Source: Verrucomicrobiota bacterium (GTDB taxonomy: Bacteria > Verrucomicrobiota > Verrucomicrobiia > Chthoniobacterales > JAFAMB01). Taken from it: DNA of 5,021 nucleotides. The stretch lies in the NCBI GenBank assembly GCA_019236035.1, contig JAFAJU010000432.1, positions 1 through 5,021 on the forward strand. Reading direction: 5' to 3'. The translations under genes and the position numbers were made by a program. This document shows, piece by piece, positions 1 through 5,021 of the stretch (position 1 is its first letter; each line of letters opens with the position of its first letter). The notes beneath the pieces are model-generated. The model was not told the origin of the DNA. It searched no databases and was given only the letters and a program-made list of their open reading frames with translations.

Positions 1-1024
1 TCCACTTATTCTGCCGAGTGTTGATGAGCAGGCGGTAGCCTCGGTGGTGGCAGATTGGACCGGTATCCCGGTCGGCCGGATGGTGAAGAATGAAATCCAA
101 GCGGTGTTGACTCTCGCGGACAATCTCGAAAAACGAGTGATCGGCCAGCGTCACGGTCTGGAAGCCATTGCCAAACGGATTCAAACATCGCGCGCCGGCC
201 TCGACAATCCCAGCAAGCCGATCGGCGTTTTCATGTTAACCGGTCCCAGCGGTGTCGGGAAAACAGAAACTGCGTTGGCTCTTTCCGAAACCCTCTACGG
301 CGGTGAGAGCAACATCATTACGATCAACATGAGCGAATTTCAGGAGGCGCACACGGTATCGACGTTGAAGGGAGCTCCGCCAGGCTACGTCGGTTACGGC
401 GAAGGTGGTATCCTGACTGAAGCCGTTCGCCGCCGGCCTTACAGCGTTGTCCTGCTGGATGAGGTCGAGAAGGCGCACCCGGATGTGCACGAGATTTTTT
501 TCCAGGTGTTCGACAAAGGAATGATGGAAGACGGTGAGGGCAGGCTCATCGATTTCAAGAACACGATCATTTTGCTCACGACGAATGTCGGAAGCGACTT
601 GATCATGAACATGTGCAAGGATCCGGAGATGATGCCGTCTCCAGACGGTGTCGCCAAGGCGCTCCGGCAACCGCTGCTCAAGGTCTTTCCGGCTGCCCTC
701 CTTGGCCGCCTTGTCGTAATACCTTACTACCCACTGAGCGACGCCATGTTGAGATCAATTATCCGGCTCCAACTCAGTCGGATCCAACAGCGAATCGGCG
801 CGAGTCGTGAAATGACTTTCAGCTACGATGACGCGGTGGTGGATCTGATTGCGAGCCGATGCACAGAGCTGGAGAGCGGCGGCCGCATGGTGGACGCGAT
901 TCTTACGCAGACGCTCTTGCCCGAGATCAGCCGCGAGTTGTTAACTCGCCTGATGGAGGGTGGCTCCACGCAGAAAATCGAGGTCACGGCCAAGGACGCC
1001 GCGTTCCATTATACCTACACATGA
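1..1024 (+). CDS. clpV: ClpV/TssH, T6SS sheath-disassembly AAA+ ATPase (5'-truncated by window edge)
   Basis: This is the C-terminal ~340 residues of a Hsp100/ClpB-type ATPase; the frame is open from base 2, so the start lies outside the window. ClpV hexamers unfold the contracted TssB/TssC sheath in the cytoplasm so that its subunits can be reused. Visible in order are the linker motif VADWTGIPVGRMV (bases 44-82), Walker A GPSGVGKT (242-265), the pore-loop segment GYVGYG (383-400), Walker B VVLLDE (446-463), the sensor-1 segment LLTTNVGS with its Asn at 584-586, a candidate arginine finger in LLGR (~695-709), and a sensor-2 region GGRMVDAILTQTLLP (~878-922). The ending GGR-x-VDAILxQTLLPEIS is ClpV-like; housekeeping ClpB has a GARPLKRAI-type ending instead. 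All second-domain ATPase motifs are intact, with no frameshift. About 500-570 N-terminal residues are missing if the protein has the usual family length. Neighbouring vgrG and PAAR genes agree with the T6SS role. Confidence 0.95.
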   Translation, partial: PLILPSVDEQAVASVVADWTGIPVGRMVKNEIQAVLTLADNLEKRVIGQRHGLEAIAKRIQTSRAGLDNPSKPIGVFMLTGPSGVGKTETALALSETLYGGESNIITINMSEFQEAHTVSTLKGAPPGYVGYGEGGILTEAVRRRPYSVVLLDEVEKAHPDVHEIFFQVFDKGMMEDGEGRLIDFKNTIILLTTNVGSDLIMNMCKDPEMMPSPDGVAKALRQPLLKVFPAALLGRLVVIPYYPLSDAMLRSIIRLQLSRIQQRIGASREMTFSYDDAVVDLIASRCTELESGGRMVDAILTQTLLPEISRELLTRLMEGGSTQKIEVTAKDAAFHYTYT

Positions 1025-1066
1025 GGTCAATTCTACGGAGGCCAAGTAGCCTGAGGTTGCGGCGGA

Positions 1067-1160
1067 TTCTAGCGAGGCCGCTGAGCCCAGCCGGTGCCAC
1101 GCCGAGCGGGGTCTACCTACCCCTTACATCTCGTTGGTCTGAGGCGCGGCCTCGCTGGAG
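1067..1160 (+). promoter_or_regulatory. Long inverted repeat whose right arm covers the ribosome-binding site of the next gene
   Basis: AGCGAGGCCGC at 1071-1081 is perfectly complementary to GCGGCCTCGCT at 1146-1156. As RNA the pairing continues outward through 1067-1070 with 1157-1160 (U-G, U-A, C-G, U-G), giving 15 uninterrupted pairs. The right arm ends on GGAG (1157-1160), the Shine-Dalgarno core of the gene starting at 1170. The 64-base loop holds a smaller hairpin, GGGGT (1108-1112) with ACCCC (1119-1123). A local alternative, GAGGC (1141-1145) with GCCTC (1149-1153), would break the long stem and leave GGAG free. The pairing is seen directly; translational control is inference. The arms could instead be the ends of a small mobile repeat, but I see no flanking target duplication. 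No convincing promoter was seen in 1025-1169. Confidence 0.5.
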
Positions 1161-1163
1161 AAG
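1157..1163 (+). promoter_or_regulatory. Ribosome-binding site of the 299-residue protein gene
   Basis: GGAGAAG lies 6 bases before the ATG at 1170. The reading frame is closed by a TGA at 1140-1142 and there is no ATG, GTG or TTG between that stop and 1170, so this site fixes the start. Its GGAG forms part of the inverted repeat described at 1067-1160. Confidence 0.8.
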
Positions 1164-1169
1164 CTTTCT

Positions 1170-2069
1170 ATGCCTACAGGGCGCTCACTCGGACCACTTG
1201 GCGTAGATTCGCAGCCGGATACCGATACAGGCCAGACGCCCGGCACAGGCGTCACGAGCTCTCAACAAGGCCTCTCTTCGACTGATCCCCTCGGATTGCA
1301 GGGAACTCCGGGCGTAGTGCCTTTAGGAGGTGGCGGAGGCAAAGGGGCCGCAACCGCCACTAAAGAATTGAATATCGTAGGCGGGGCTTTTGACTGGGAT
1401 CCGCCCATTACCGATGCTGAGGAGATTGCCAAGCTGAACAATAATTTGTGGAGTCCGGGCACTAAAGACTTTGTCGCAGTCGTGAACGGCGTGAGCGGGG
1501 CTAACTTGACCGCAACGATGGCGGATAGCTTCGGAGCGTTTCTAGGCGCGATACTCACCAGCCCGAACGGCAGTATCAAGCGTATCAACTTGCTTACTCA
1601 TGCCAACCCCGATGTGATCGCTTTCAGCGGGAGAATTATCTCGACCGCCACGGTCTCCGCGGATGTGCAAATGGACGTAAACGCCGGGAATAGCACGATG
1701 GTTTCGCTGGATATCGTCAGTATACAGGCGATCGCCGCGCCCGGTGTTTTCTTTCAGTTGCCCAACAACCCAAAGAAATTCACCATTACCGACATCCGCA
1801 GCAGATTTGCATCCGACGCAATGATCCTTCTCCTCGCCTGCCATAGCGGGTTGCTCTCGACATTCGTTCAGGACATCGCCAACTTTTTTCAAGTGACAGT
1901 GGTTGGTTTTACGTCCGTGATTGCCTACTGCCCTCCGGCCCAGAGCAATCCTAAAAAATTCATTCGCGCGGGTATGCAAATTGGGATTGGTAGCTGCAGT
2001 AGCAAAGTCGCTGACTTTCGAACGCTGAGCACAAATTCAAACGCCGTTAAGAAAGTGCCTGTACCATGA
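1170..2069 (+). CDS. Unrecognised T6SS-linked protein with a caspase-like His/Cys motif pair; candidate effector or accessory factor
   Basis: I do not recognise this 299-residue protein as a named family. Residues 1-65 are rich in Gly, Pro, Ser, Thr and Gln, include a GGGGGKG run (53-59), and are probably disordered. Residues ~98-280 look like one alpha/beta domain: a strand DFVAVVNGVSG (100-110), a helix, a strand RINLLTH ending at His144, an insert of about 60 residues, a strand MILLLACHSG with Cys224, a helix (STFVQDIANFF, 230-240) and a strand VTVVGFT (242-248). A hydrophobic strand ending in (S/T)H and another ending in ACxxG are how clan CD cysteine peptidases and related domains such as DUF4347 place their catalytic His and Cys. 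The His-to-Cys spacing of 80 residues is longer than usual. The first motif reads THA rather than the common SHG. NPKKF occurs twice (200-204, 260-264). No signal peptide or membrane segment is seen. The position between clpV and vgrG suggests a T6SS role. The gene call is firm; function is inference, and a non-catalytic structural domain remains possible. Confidence 0.85.
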   Translation: MPTGRSLGPLGVDSQPDTDTGQTPGTGVTSSQQGLSSTDPLGLQGTPGVVPLGGGGGKGAATATKELNIVGGAFDWDPPITDAEEIAKLNNNLWSPGTKDFVAVVNGVSGANLTATMADSFGAFLGAILTSPNGSIKRINLLTHANPDVIAFSGRIISTATVSADVQMDVNAGNSTMVSLDIVSIQAIAAPGVFFQLPNNPKKFTITDIRSRFASDAMILLLACHSGLLSTFVQDIANFFQVTVVGFTSVIAYCPPAQSNPKKFIRAGMQIGIGSCSSKVADFRTLSTNSNAVKKVPVP

Positions 2070-2125
2070 ATCCTTCCTGCTTGTTAGCGTAGATAGCGAG
2101 ATGGAGGCAAAACGACCATAACCTC

Positions 2126-2130
2126 GGAAG
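2126..2130 (+). promoter_or_regulatory. Ribosome-binding site of vgrG
   Basis: GGAAG lies 9 bases before the ATG at 2140. An in-frame TAA at 2119-2121 leaves no room for an earlier start. The 70-base spacer from the previous stop (2070-2139) shows no clear promoter, terminator or strong hairpin, so co-transcription with the upstream gene is plausible. Confidence 0.65.
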
Positions 2131-2139
2131 ATAAAATCT

Positions 2140-4407
2140 ATGGCGCAATTCACTCAAACAAACCGATTGTTGCAGGTGACCACACCGCTCGGCGCGGACA
2201 CGCTCCTGGTCACCGCATTTAACGGTAACGAGCAGATTAGCAGTCTATTTACTTTCGAGCTAAGCCTGATCGCCGAAAACTCTACGCAGATCGATTTTAG
2301 CAAGATCATTGGAAACGAGATAACGCTTAAGATTGCCACGCTTGGTGCCGACGGTGTCAATGACTGGCGCTACGCCAATGGCATCTGTTCCAATTTCTCG
2401 GAGGGAGATCGCAACGAAAGATTTACAAGTTTTTCCGCGGAGGTAGTCCCTAAGGTTTGGCTCCTCACCCGCCGGGCACGCAGCAGGATTTTTCAGCAAA
2501 AGTCTGTGCCGGACATACTCAAAGTCGTGTTTCAGGGATACGACTGCGACTTTCAACTTCGTGGCGACTATCAATACCGCGAGTATTGCGTTCAATACCG
2601 CGAGACGGATTTCAATTTTGCCAGTCGCCTTATGGAAGAGGAGGGGATCTACTATTACTTTAAACACTCCGACGGGAGCCATAAAATGGTCATCGCGGAC
2701 ACACCCCAATCCCACGATACTGTCCCCGGACTTCCGAACGCGAGATATGATGTCGTGAGGGGTGGTCCGCAAATAGGCGATCAGGTTTTCGGTTGGCAAA
2801 AGACTCAGGCCTTGCGCGCGTCAAAGTACACGCTCTGGGATCATTCATTCGAGCAACCGAAACAGAATCTTGAGGCAAAAGAAAATATCGTCGACTCGAT
2901 TGAGGTTGGGACGGTCTCCCACAAGTTAAAAACTCAGGCCAACGAACCCCTCGAAATCTATGACTTCCCCGGTGGGTATGCGGTCCGTTTTGACGGCGTT
3001 TCACCGAGTGGCGGCGACCAGCCGACGCGATTGCAGAAAATCTTCGATGATAACAAGCGAACAGTGAAACTCCGAATGCAGGCGGAGGCGGTACCATCGA
3101 TTACGATTACAGGCAGCTCCGGGTGCAGTAATTTTGTGGCTGGTCATAAATTCACCTTGCAGCGCCATTTTGATGCGGAGGGTGATTACGTGCTTGTCTC
3201 GGTTGCACACCAGTCGTTCATGTCGAATGAATTCGTTTCCGGAGGATCAGCCAGCGGCCTGTTCTATTCGAACTCCTTCACCTGCATACCAGTCAAGCTG
3301 CCTTACCGGCCGCCATGTCGCACGCCGAAACCCTTTATTGCGGGGGTCCAGAACGCTCTCGTCACCGGTCCAAGTGGAAAAGAGGTGTTCACGGATAAAT
3401 ATGGCCGGATCAAGGTGCAGTTCTATTGGGACCGCGAAGGGAAAAATGACGAGAACAGCTCCTGTTGGATTCGGGTAGCCCAAACATTCGCCGGCAAACG
3501 CTGGGGTGGTTCTTTTTGGCCGCGTCTCGGCCAGGAAGTACTAGTCGCCTTCGTCGAAGGCAATCCGGACGAACCAGTGATTGTTGGGAGCGTTTATAAC
3601 GCCGAACAGACACCCCCTTACCTGGGCGATGGGTTGGACTCGAAGCACAAGAACGATTCGAACGTGAGCGGCATTAAATCTAACACCACCTTAGGTGGCT
3701 CCGGGTTCAACGAGTTCCGCTTCGACGATACCAAGGACAAGGAGCAAATATTTTTGCACGCCGAGCGGAACTTGGAAATCACCACCAAAAACGATTCGCT
3801 CGCTCACACCTTCAAAAATCGTCATCAAATAATTGGTCAGGAAAAAGATGGGTCGAAGACAGGGGACCAACTTGAGATGGTATACCACGACAAGCAGATC
3901 AAAGTGCACCATGACCAAGTTGAGCAGGTGGGTAACAATATGCAGCTCTTGGTTGGAGGCATTGATAGTGGGGCGGGCAATCAAGATATAGTGATCAACG
4001 GGACCAAGAAGGAATCGGTTGGGAAAGACGATCATTTGCATGTCATCGGCAACCGCAATGAAAAGATCGACGGAGGCCAGTCATTGACCGTCGGTGGAGC
4101 ACAGCAAGAAAAAATTGGCACTAAACACGCCGTTGACGCCGGTCAGGAAATCCATTTGAAGGCTGGCATGTCGGCCGTCATCGAGGCAGGCGTCGAGCTG
4201 ACGATCAAGGTGGGCGGTAACTTTATTTCTATTAGTCCCGCCGGCGTTTCCATTCAAGGGACGATGGTTATGATTAACAGCGGAGGAGCGGCTGGTTCCG
4301 GGAGTGGCAGTAGCCCGGAATCGGCTCAAGATCCGGCCAAAGCGAATCCGACCAAGCCCGACGAAGCCGATGACTCTAAATCGGGCCAAAAATCTGCACG
4401 ATCCTGA
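2140..4407 (+). CDS. vgrG: VgrG/TssI, T6SS spike protein
   Basis: This complete 755-residue VgrG forms the trimeric spike at the head of the Hcp tube and is fired out of the cell on sheath contraction. Residues ~10-385 are the gp27-like base. They include the hallmark REYCVQYRETDFNF (147-160) followed by EEEGIYYYF (166-174). Residues ~400-490 are the gp5-like OB fold, with DKYGRIKVQFYWDREGK (419-435), WGGSFWPRLGQEVLVAF (455-471) and GNPDEPVIVGSVYN (474-487). Residues ~505-712 carry the linker (SGIKSNTTLGGSGFNEFRFDD, split around 510-530) and short Gly-containing, beta-alternating stretches such as LTVGG and LTIKVGG, expected for the triple-stranded beta-helix. The last ~42 residues (714-755) are a low-complexity Gly/Ser then Pro/Asp/Lys tail. 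There is no recognisable C-terminal toxin domain, so this looks like a structural VgrG. The ATG at 2140 is the only plausible start. A PAAR gene follows after 29 bases. Confidence 0.97.
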   Translation: MAQFTQTNRLLQVTTPLGADTLLVTAFNGNEQISSLFTFELSLIAENSTQIDFSKIIGNEITLKIATLGADGVNDWRYANGICSNFSEGDRNERFTSFSAEVVPKVWLLTRRARSRIFQQKSVPDILKVVFQGYDCDFQLRGDYQYREYCVQYRETDFNFASRLMEEEGIYYYFKHSDGSHKMVIADTPQSHDTVPGLPNARYDVVRGGPQIGDQVFGWQKTQALRASKYTLWDHSFEQPKQNLEAKENIVDSIEVGTVSHKLKTQANEPLEIYDFPGGYAVRFDGVSPSGGDQPTRLQKIFDDNKRTVKLRMQAEAVPSITITGSSGCSNFVAGHKFTLQRHFDAEGDYVLVSVAHQSFMSNEFVSGGSASGLFYSNSFTCIPVKLPYRPPCRTPKPFIAGVQNALVTGPSGKEVFTDKYGRIKVQFYWDREGKNDENSSCWIRVAQTFAGKRWGGSFWPRLGQEVLVAFVEGNPDEPVIVGSVYNAEQTPPYLGDGLDSKHKNDSNVSGIKSNTTLGGSGFNEFRFDDTKDKEQIFLHAERNLEITTKNDSLAHTFKNRHQIIGQEKDGSKTGDQLEMVYHDKQIKVHHDQVEQVGNNMQLLVGGIDSGAGNQDIVINGTKKESVGKDDHLHVIGNRNEKIDGGQSLTVGGAQQEKIGTKHAVDAGQEIHLKAGMSAVIEAGVELTIKVGGNFISISPAGVSIQGTMVMINSGGAAGSGSGSSPESAQDPAKANPTKPDEADDSKSGQKSARS

Positions 4408-4422
4408 CAGAAACTAACTATC

Positions 4423-4428
4423 GAAGGA
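4423..4428 (+). promoter_or_regulatory. Ribosome-binding site of the PAAR gene
   Basis: GAAGGA lies 8 bases before the ATG at 4437, inside the 29-base gap after the vgrG stop. The short gap implies co-transcription with vgrG. Confidence 0.7.
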
Positions 4429-4436
4429 ATCAGCTT

Positions 4437-4733
4437 ATGCCTCCAGCCGCAAGAATAGGTGATATGCACACCTGTCCAATGGTTACACCTGGCGTGCCTC
4501 CGGTGCCGCACGTGGGCGGCCCGATATTGCCTCCCGGCTGCCCGACAGTATTGATCGGTGGCCAGCCGGCTGCGCGTGCGACCGACATGTGCGTTTGCGT
4601 CGGACCACCTGACACTATCGCCATGGGTTCACCCACAGTCTTGATCGGGAACCTGATGGCGGCCCGACTGGGTGACCCGACGGTGCACGGCGGCGTCATT
4701 GTGCTCGGCTGCCCGACCGTGCTGATCGGCTAG
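4437..4733 (+). CDS. PAAR-repeat protein, T6SS spike tip
   Basis: This 98-residue protein has the PAAR pattern: an N-terminal AARIGDMHTCP (4-14), then GCPTVLIGGQPAARATDM (34-51), GSPTVLIGNLMAARLGD (64-80) and a closing GCPTVLIG (91-98). PTVLIG is therefore repeated three times, starting at residues 36, 66 and 93. PAAR proteins fold into a small cone that caps the VgrG trimer, sharpening it and often linking effectors to the spike. The family usually holds one metal ion through His and Cys side chains. Candidates here are His11, Cys13, His25, Cys52, Cys54 and His84, but the exact ligands cannot be assigned by reading. The protein ends at the last repeat with no effector extension, so it is a stand-alone tip. 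It follows vgrG closely and probably shares its transcript. The call is firm; which cargo it carries is unknown. Confidence 0.95.
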   Translation: MPPAARIGDMHTCPMVTPGVPPVPHVGGPILPPGCPTVLIGGQPAARATDMCVCVGPPDTIAMGSPTVLIGNLMAARLGDPTVHGGVIVLGCPTVLIG

Positions 4734-4762
4734 ATCACAATGTGATACGGGCGTCCCGCCCG
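4734..4762 (+). other. Two back-to-back small hairpins directly after the PAAR stop codon
   Basis: ATCACA (4734-4739) and TGTGAT (4741-4746) form a perfect dyad around one central A, beginning on the base after the stop codon. It is followed by CGGGCG (4748-4753), a 3-base loop and CGCCCG (4757-4762), a GC-rich 6-bp hairpin. This is where an operon terminator would be expected, but no T-run follows, so an intrinsic terminator is not supported. They may act as 3'-end stabilisers or belong to the repeat cluster downstream. The first dyad has the order TCACA-N-TGTGA, which is the reverse of a CRP site. Confidence 0.4.
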
Positions 4763-4779
4763 ATTATGAGGGCGCTGGC

Positions 4780-4887
4780 GCTGGTTGCTGCTACGACGGA
4801 GCAGCCCTCCAGCAACCAGCCGCTACAAGGCCAAGGTGAAACTTGGCCCTACCGGATCGTTCGGTAGGGACGCGCTTCGTCGCGTCC
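4780..4887. repeat. Cluster of four consecutive perfect hairpins, REP-like or structured intergenic element
   Basis: Four inverted repeats are packed end to end. The first is GCTGGTTGCTG (4780-4790) with CAGCAACCAGC (4810-4820), with an alternative inner pairing GCTGCT (4787-4792) / AGCAGC (4800-4805). The second is GGCCAAG (4829-4835) with CTTGGCC (4842-4848). The third is CCCTACCG (4847-4854) with CGGTAGGG (4862-4869). The fourth is GGACGCG (4868-4874) with CGCGTCC (4881-4887). Neighbouring stems share two bases at 4847-4848 and 4868-4869. In addition, GGGCGTCCC (4749-4757) and GGGACGCCC (4898-4906) are perfect 9-base arms enclosing the whole cluster. The pairings are seen directly. Whether this is a REP-type repeat family, a processed RNA, or both is inference. 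Confidence 0.55.
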
Positions 4888-5021
4888 TCATTGCTTGGGG
4901 ACGCCCATGTCACCGCAGGTCTTTTTGCAAGCGCGGATCGCTCACCCAATCGGGTTATTTACGCTTGAGTTCACGGAATATATAGGCAGTACTGCCTGGG
5001 AAAGCCATTCGTCATGGAATA
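4888..5021. other. Non-coding tail with a 14-bp palindrome
   Basis: I see no convincing gene here. AGGCAGTACTGCCT at 4984-4997 is a perfect palindrome and overlaps the last base of a TATATA box (4979-4984). This could be an operator over a -10 element of a gene lying to the right, but the matching -35 is poor (TTTACG at 4958-4963 is 15 bases upstream, a short spacing). An ATG at 5014 with GGGAAAG at 4998-5004 might open a next gene, but only two codons are visible, so nothing is called. Confidence 0.3.

Noticed and set aside
859..1206. 115-codon open frame overlapping the end of clpV and the following gap
   Set aside because: It is out of frame with clpV, is rich in Arg/Pro/Ser as expected of a shadow frame in GC-rich DNA, has no good ribosome-binding site, and overlaps two supported genes.
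2571..2604. 13-base direct repeat TCAATACCGCGAG at 2571-2583 and 2592-2604 within vgrG
   Set aside because: It encodes adjacent YQYRE and VQYRE segments of the standard VgrG motif, so the repetition is explained by the conserved protein sequence.
4430..4699. Minus-strand open frame opposite the PAAR gene
   Set aside because: It is the antisense image of the PAAR repeats; the plus-strand product matches a known family in full.
4734..4746. CRP/FNR-type operator reading of ATCACAATGTGAT
   Set aside because: The half-sites are in the reverse order and separated by one base, unlike the TGTGA-N6-TCACA arrangement.
4944..4960. Intrinsic terminator: ACCC-AATC-GGGT followed by TATTT
   Set aside because: The stem is only 4 bp and the T-rich stretch is short and interrupted.
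4785..4985. 66-codon open frame downstream of the PAAR gene
   Set aside because: It lies over the hairpin cluster, its composition follows the inverted repeats, and it has no recognisable domain or convincing ribosome-binding site.
1..5021. tRNA, rRNA, CRISPR array, transposase or insertion sequence
   Set aside because: No cloverleaf, regularly spaced direct repeats or transposase-like reading frames were seen on either strand.

Overview
The window is part of a type VI secretion system (T6SS) locus, with all genes on the plus strand. The order is the 3' part of clpV/tssH (sheath-disassembly AAA+ ATPase), an unrecognised 299-residue protein, a complete vgrG/tssI (spike), a stand-alone PAAR tip protein, and about 290 bases of hairpin-rich non-coding DNA. 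The three core components are recognisable from motifs alone. The 299-residue protein is the unknown.

Layout. Bases 1-1024 carry the ClpV C-terminal region: the linker, the whole second AAA+ domain and the C-terminal small domain. The gene runs off the left edge. Bases 1025-1169 are non-coding and contain a long inverted repeat whose right arm ends on the Shine-Dalgarno sequence of the next gene. Bases 1170-2069 encode a protein with a disordered Gly/Pro/Ser/Thr-rich N-terminus. Its C-terminal domain has strand-His and strand-Cys motifs (LLTH and LLLACHSG) that resemble the catalytic dyad of caspase-like (clan CD) folds. Bases 2140-4407 encode VgrG (gp27-like, OB-fold and beta-helix parts, then a low-complexity tail). 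Bases 4437-4733 encode a 98-residue PAAR protein. Bases 4734-4906 hold a run of perfect short hairpins that looks like an intergenic repeat or structured element. The last ~115 bases contain a 14-bp palindrome and no convincing gene.

How the genes fit together. VgrG and PAAR would form the tip of the Hcp tube, and ClpV recycles the contracted sheath. The 299-residue protein lies between a core gene and the spike genes, so it is a reasonable candidate for a cargo effector or an accessory T6SS factor. Neither VgrG nor PAAR carries a toxin extension, and no toxin-immunity pair is visible downstream.

Organism. The DNA is a moderately GC-rich bacterial sequence. The protein motifs are generic for T6SS-bearing Gram-negatives and do not fix a phylum. 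The downstream hairpin of the form GGACGCG-CTTCGT-CGCGTCC resembles, from memory only, intergenic repeats seen in Verrucomicrobiota-type genomes. That assignment is a weak inference. The most interesting items are the caspase-like protein, the stem covering its ribosome-binding site, and the hairpin cluster.
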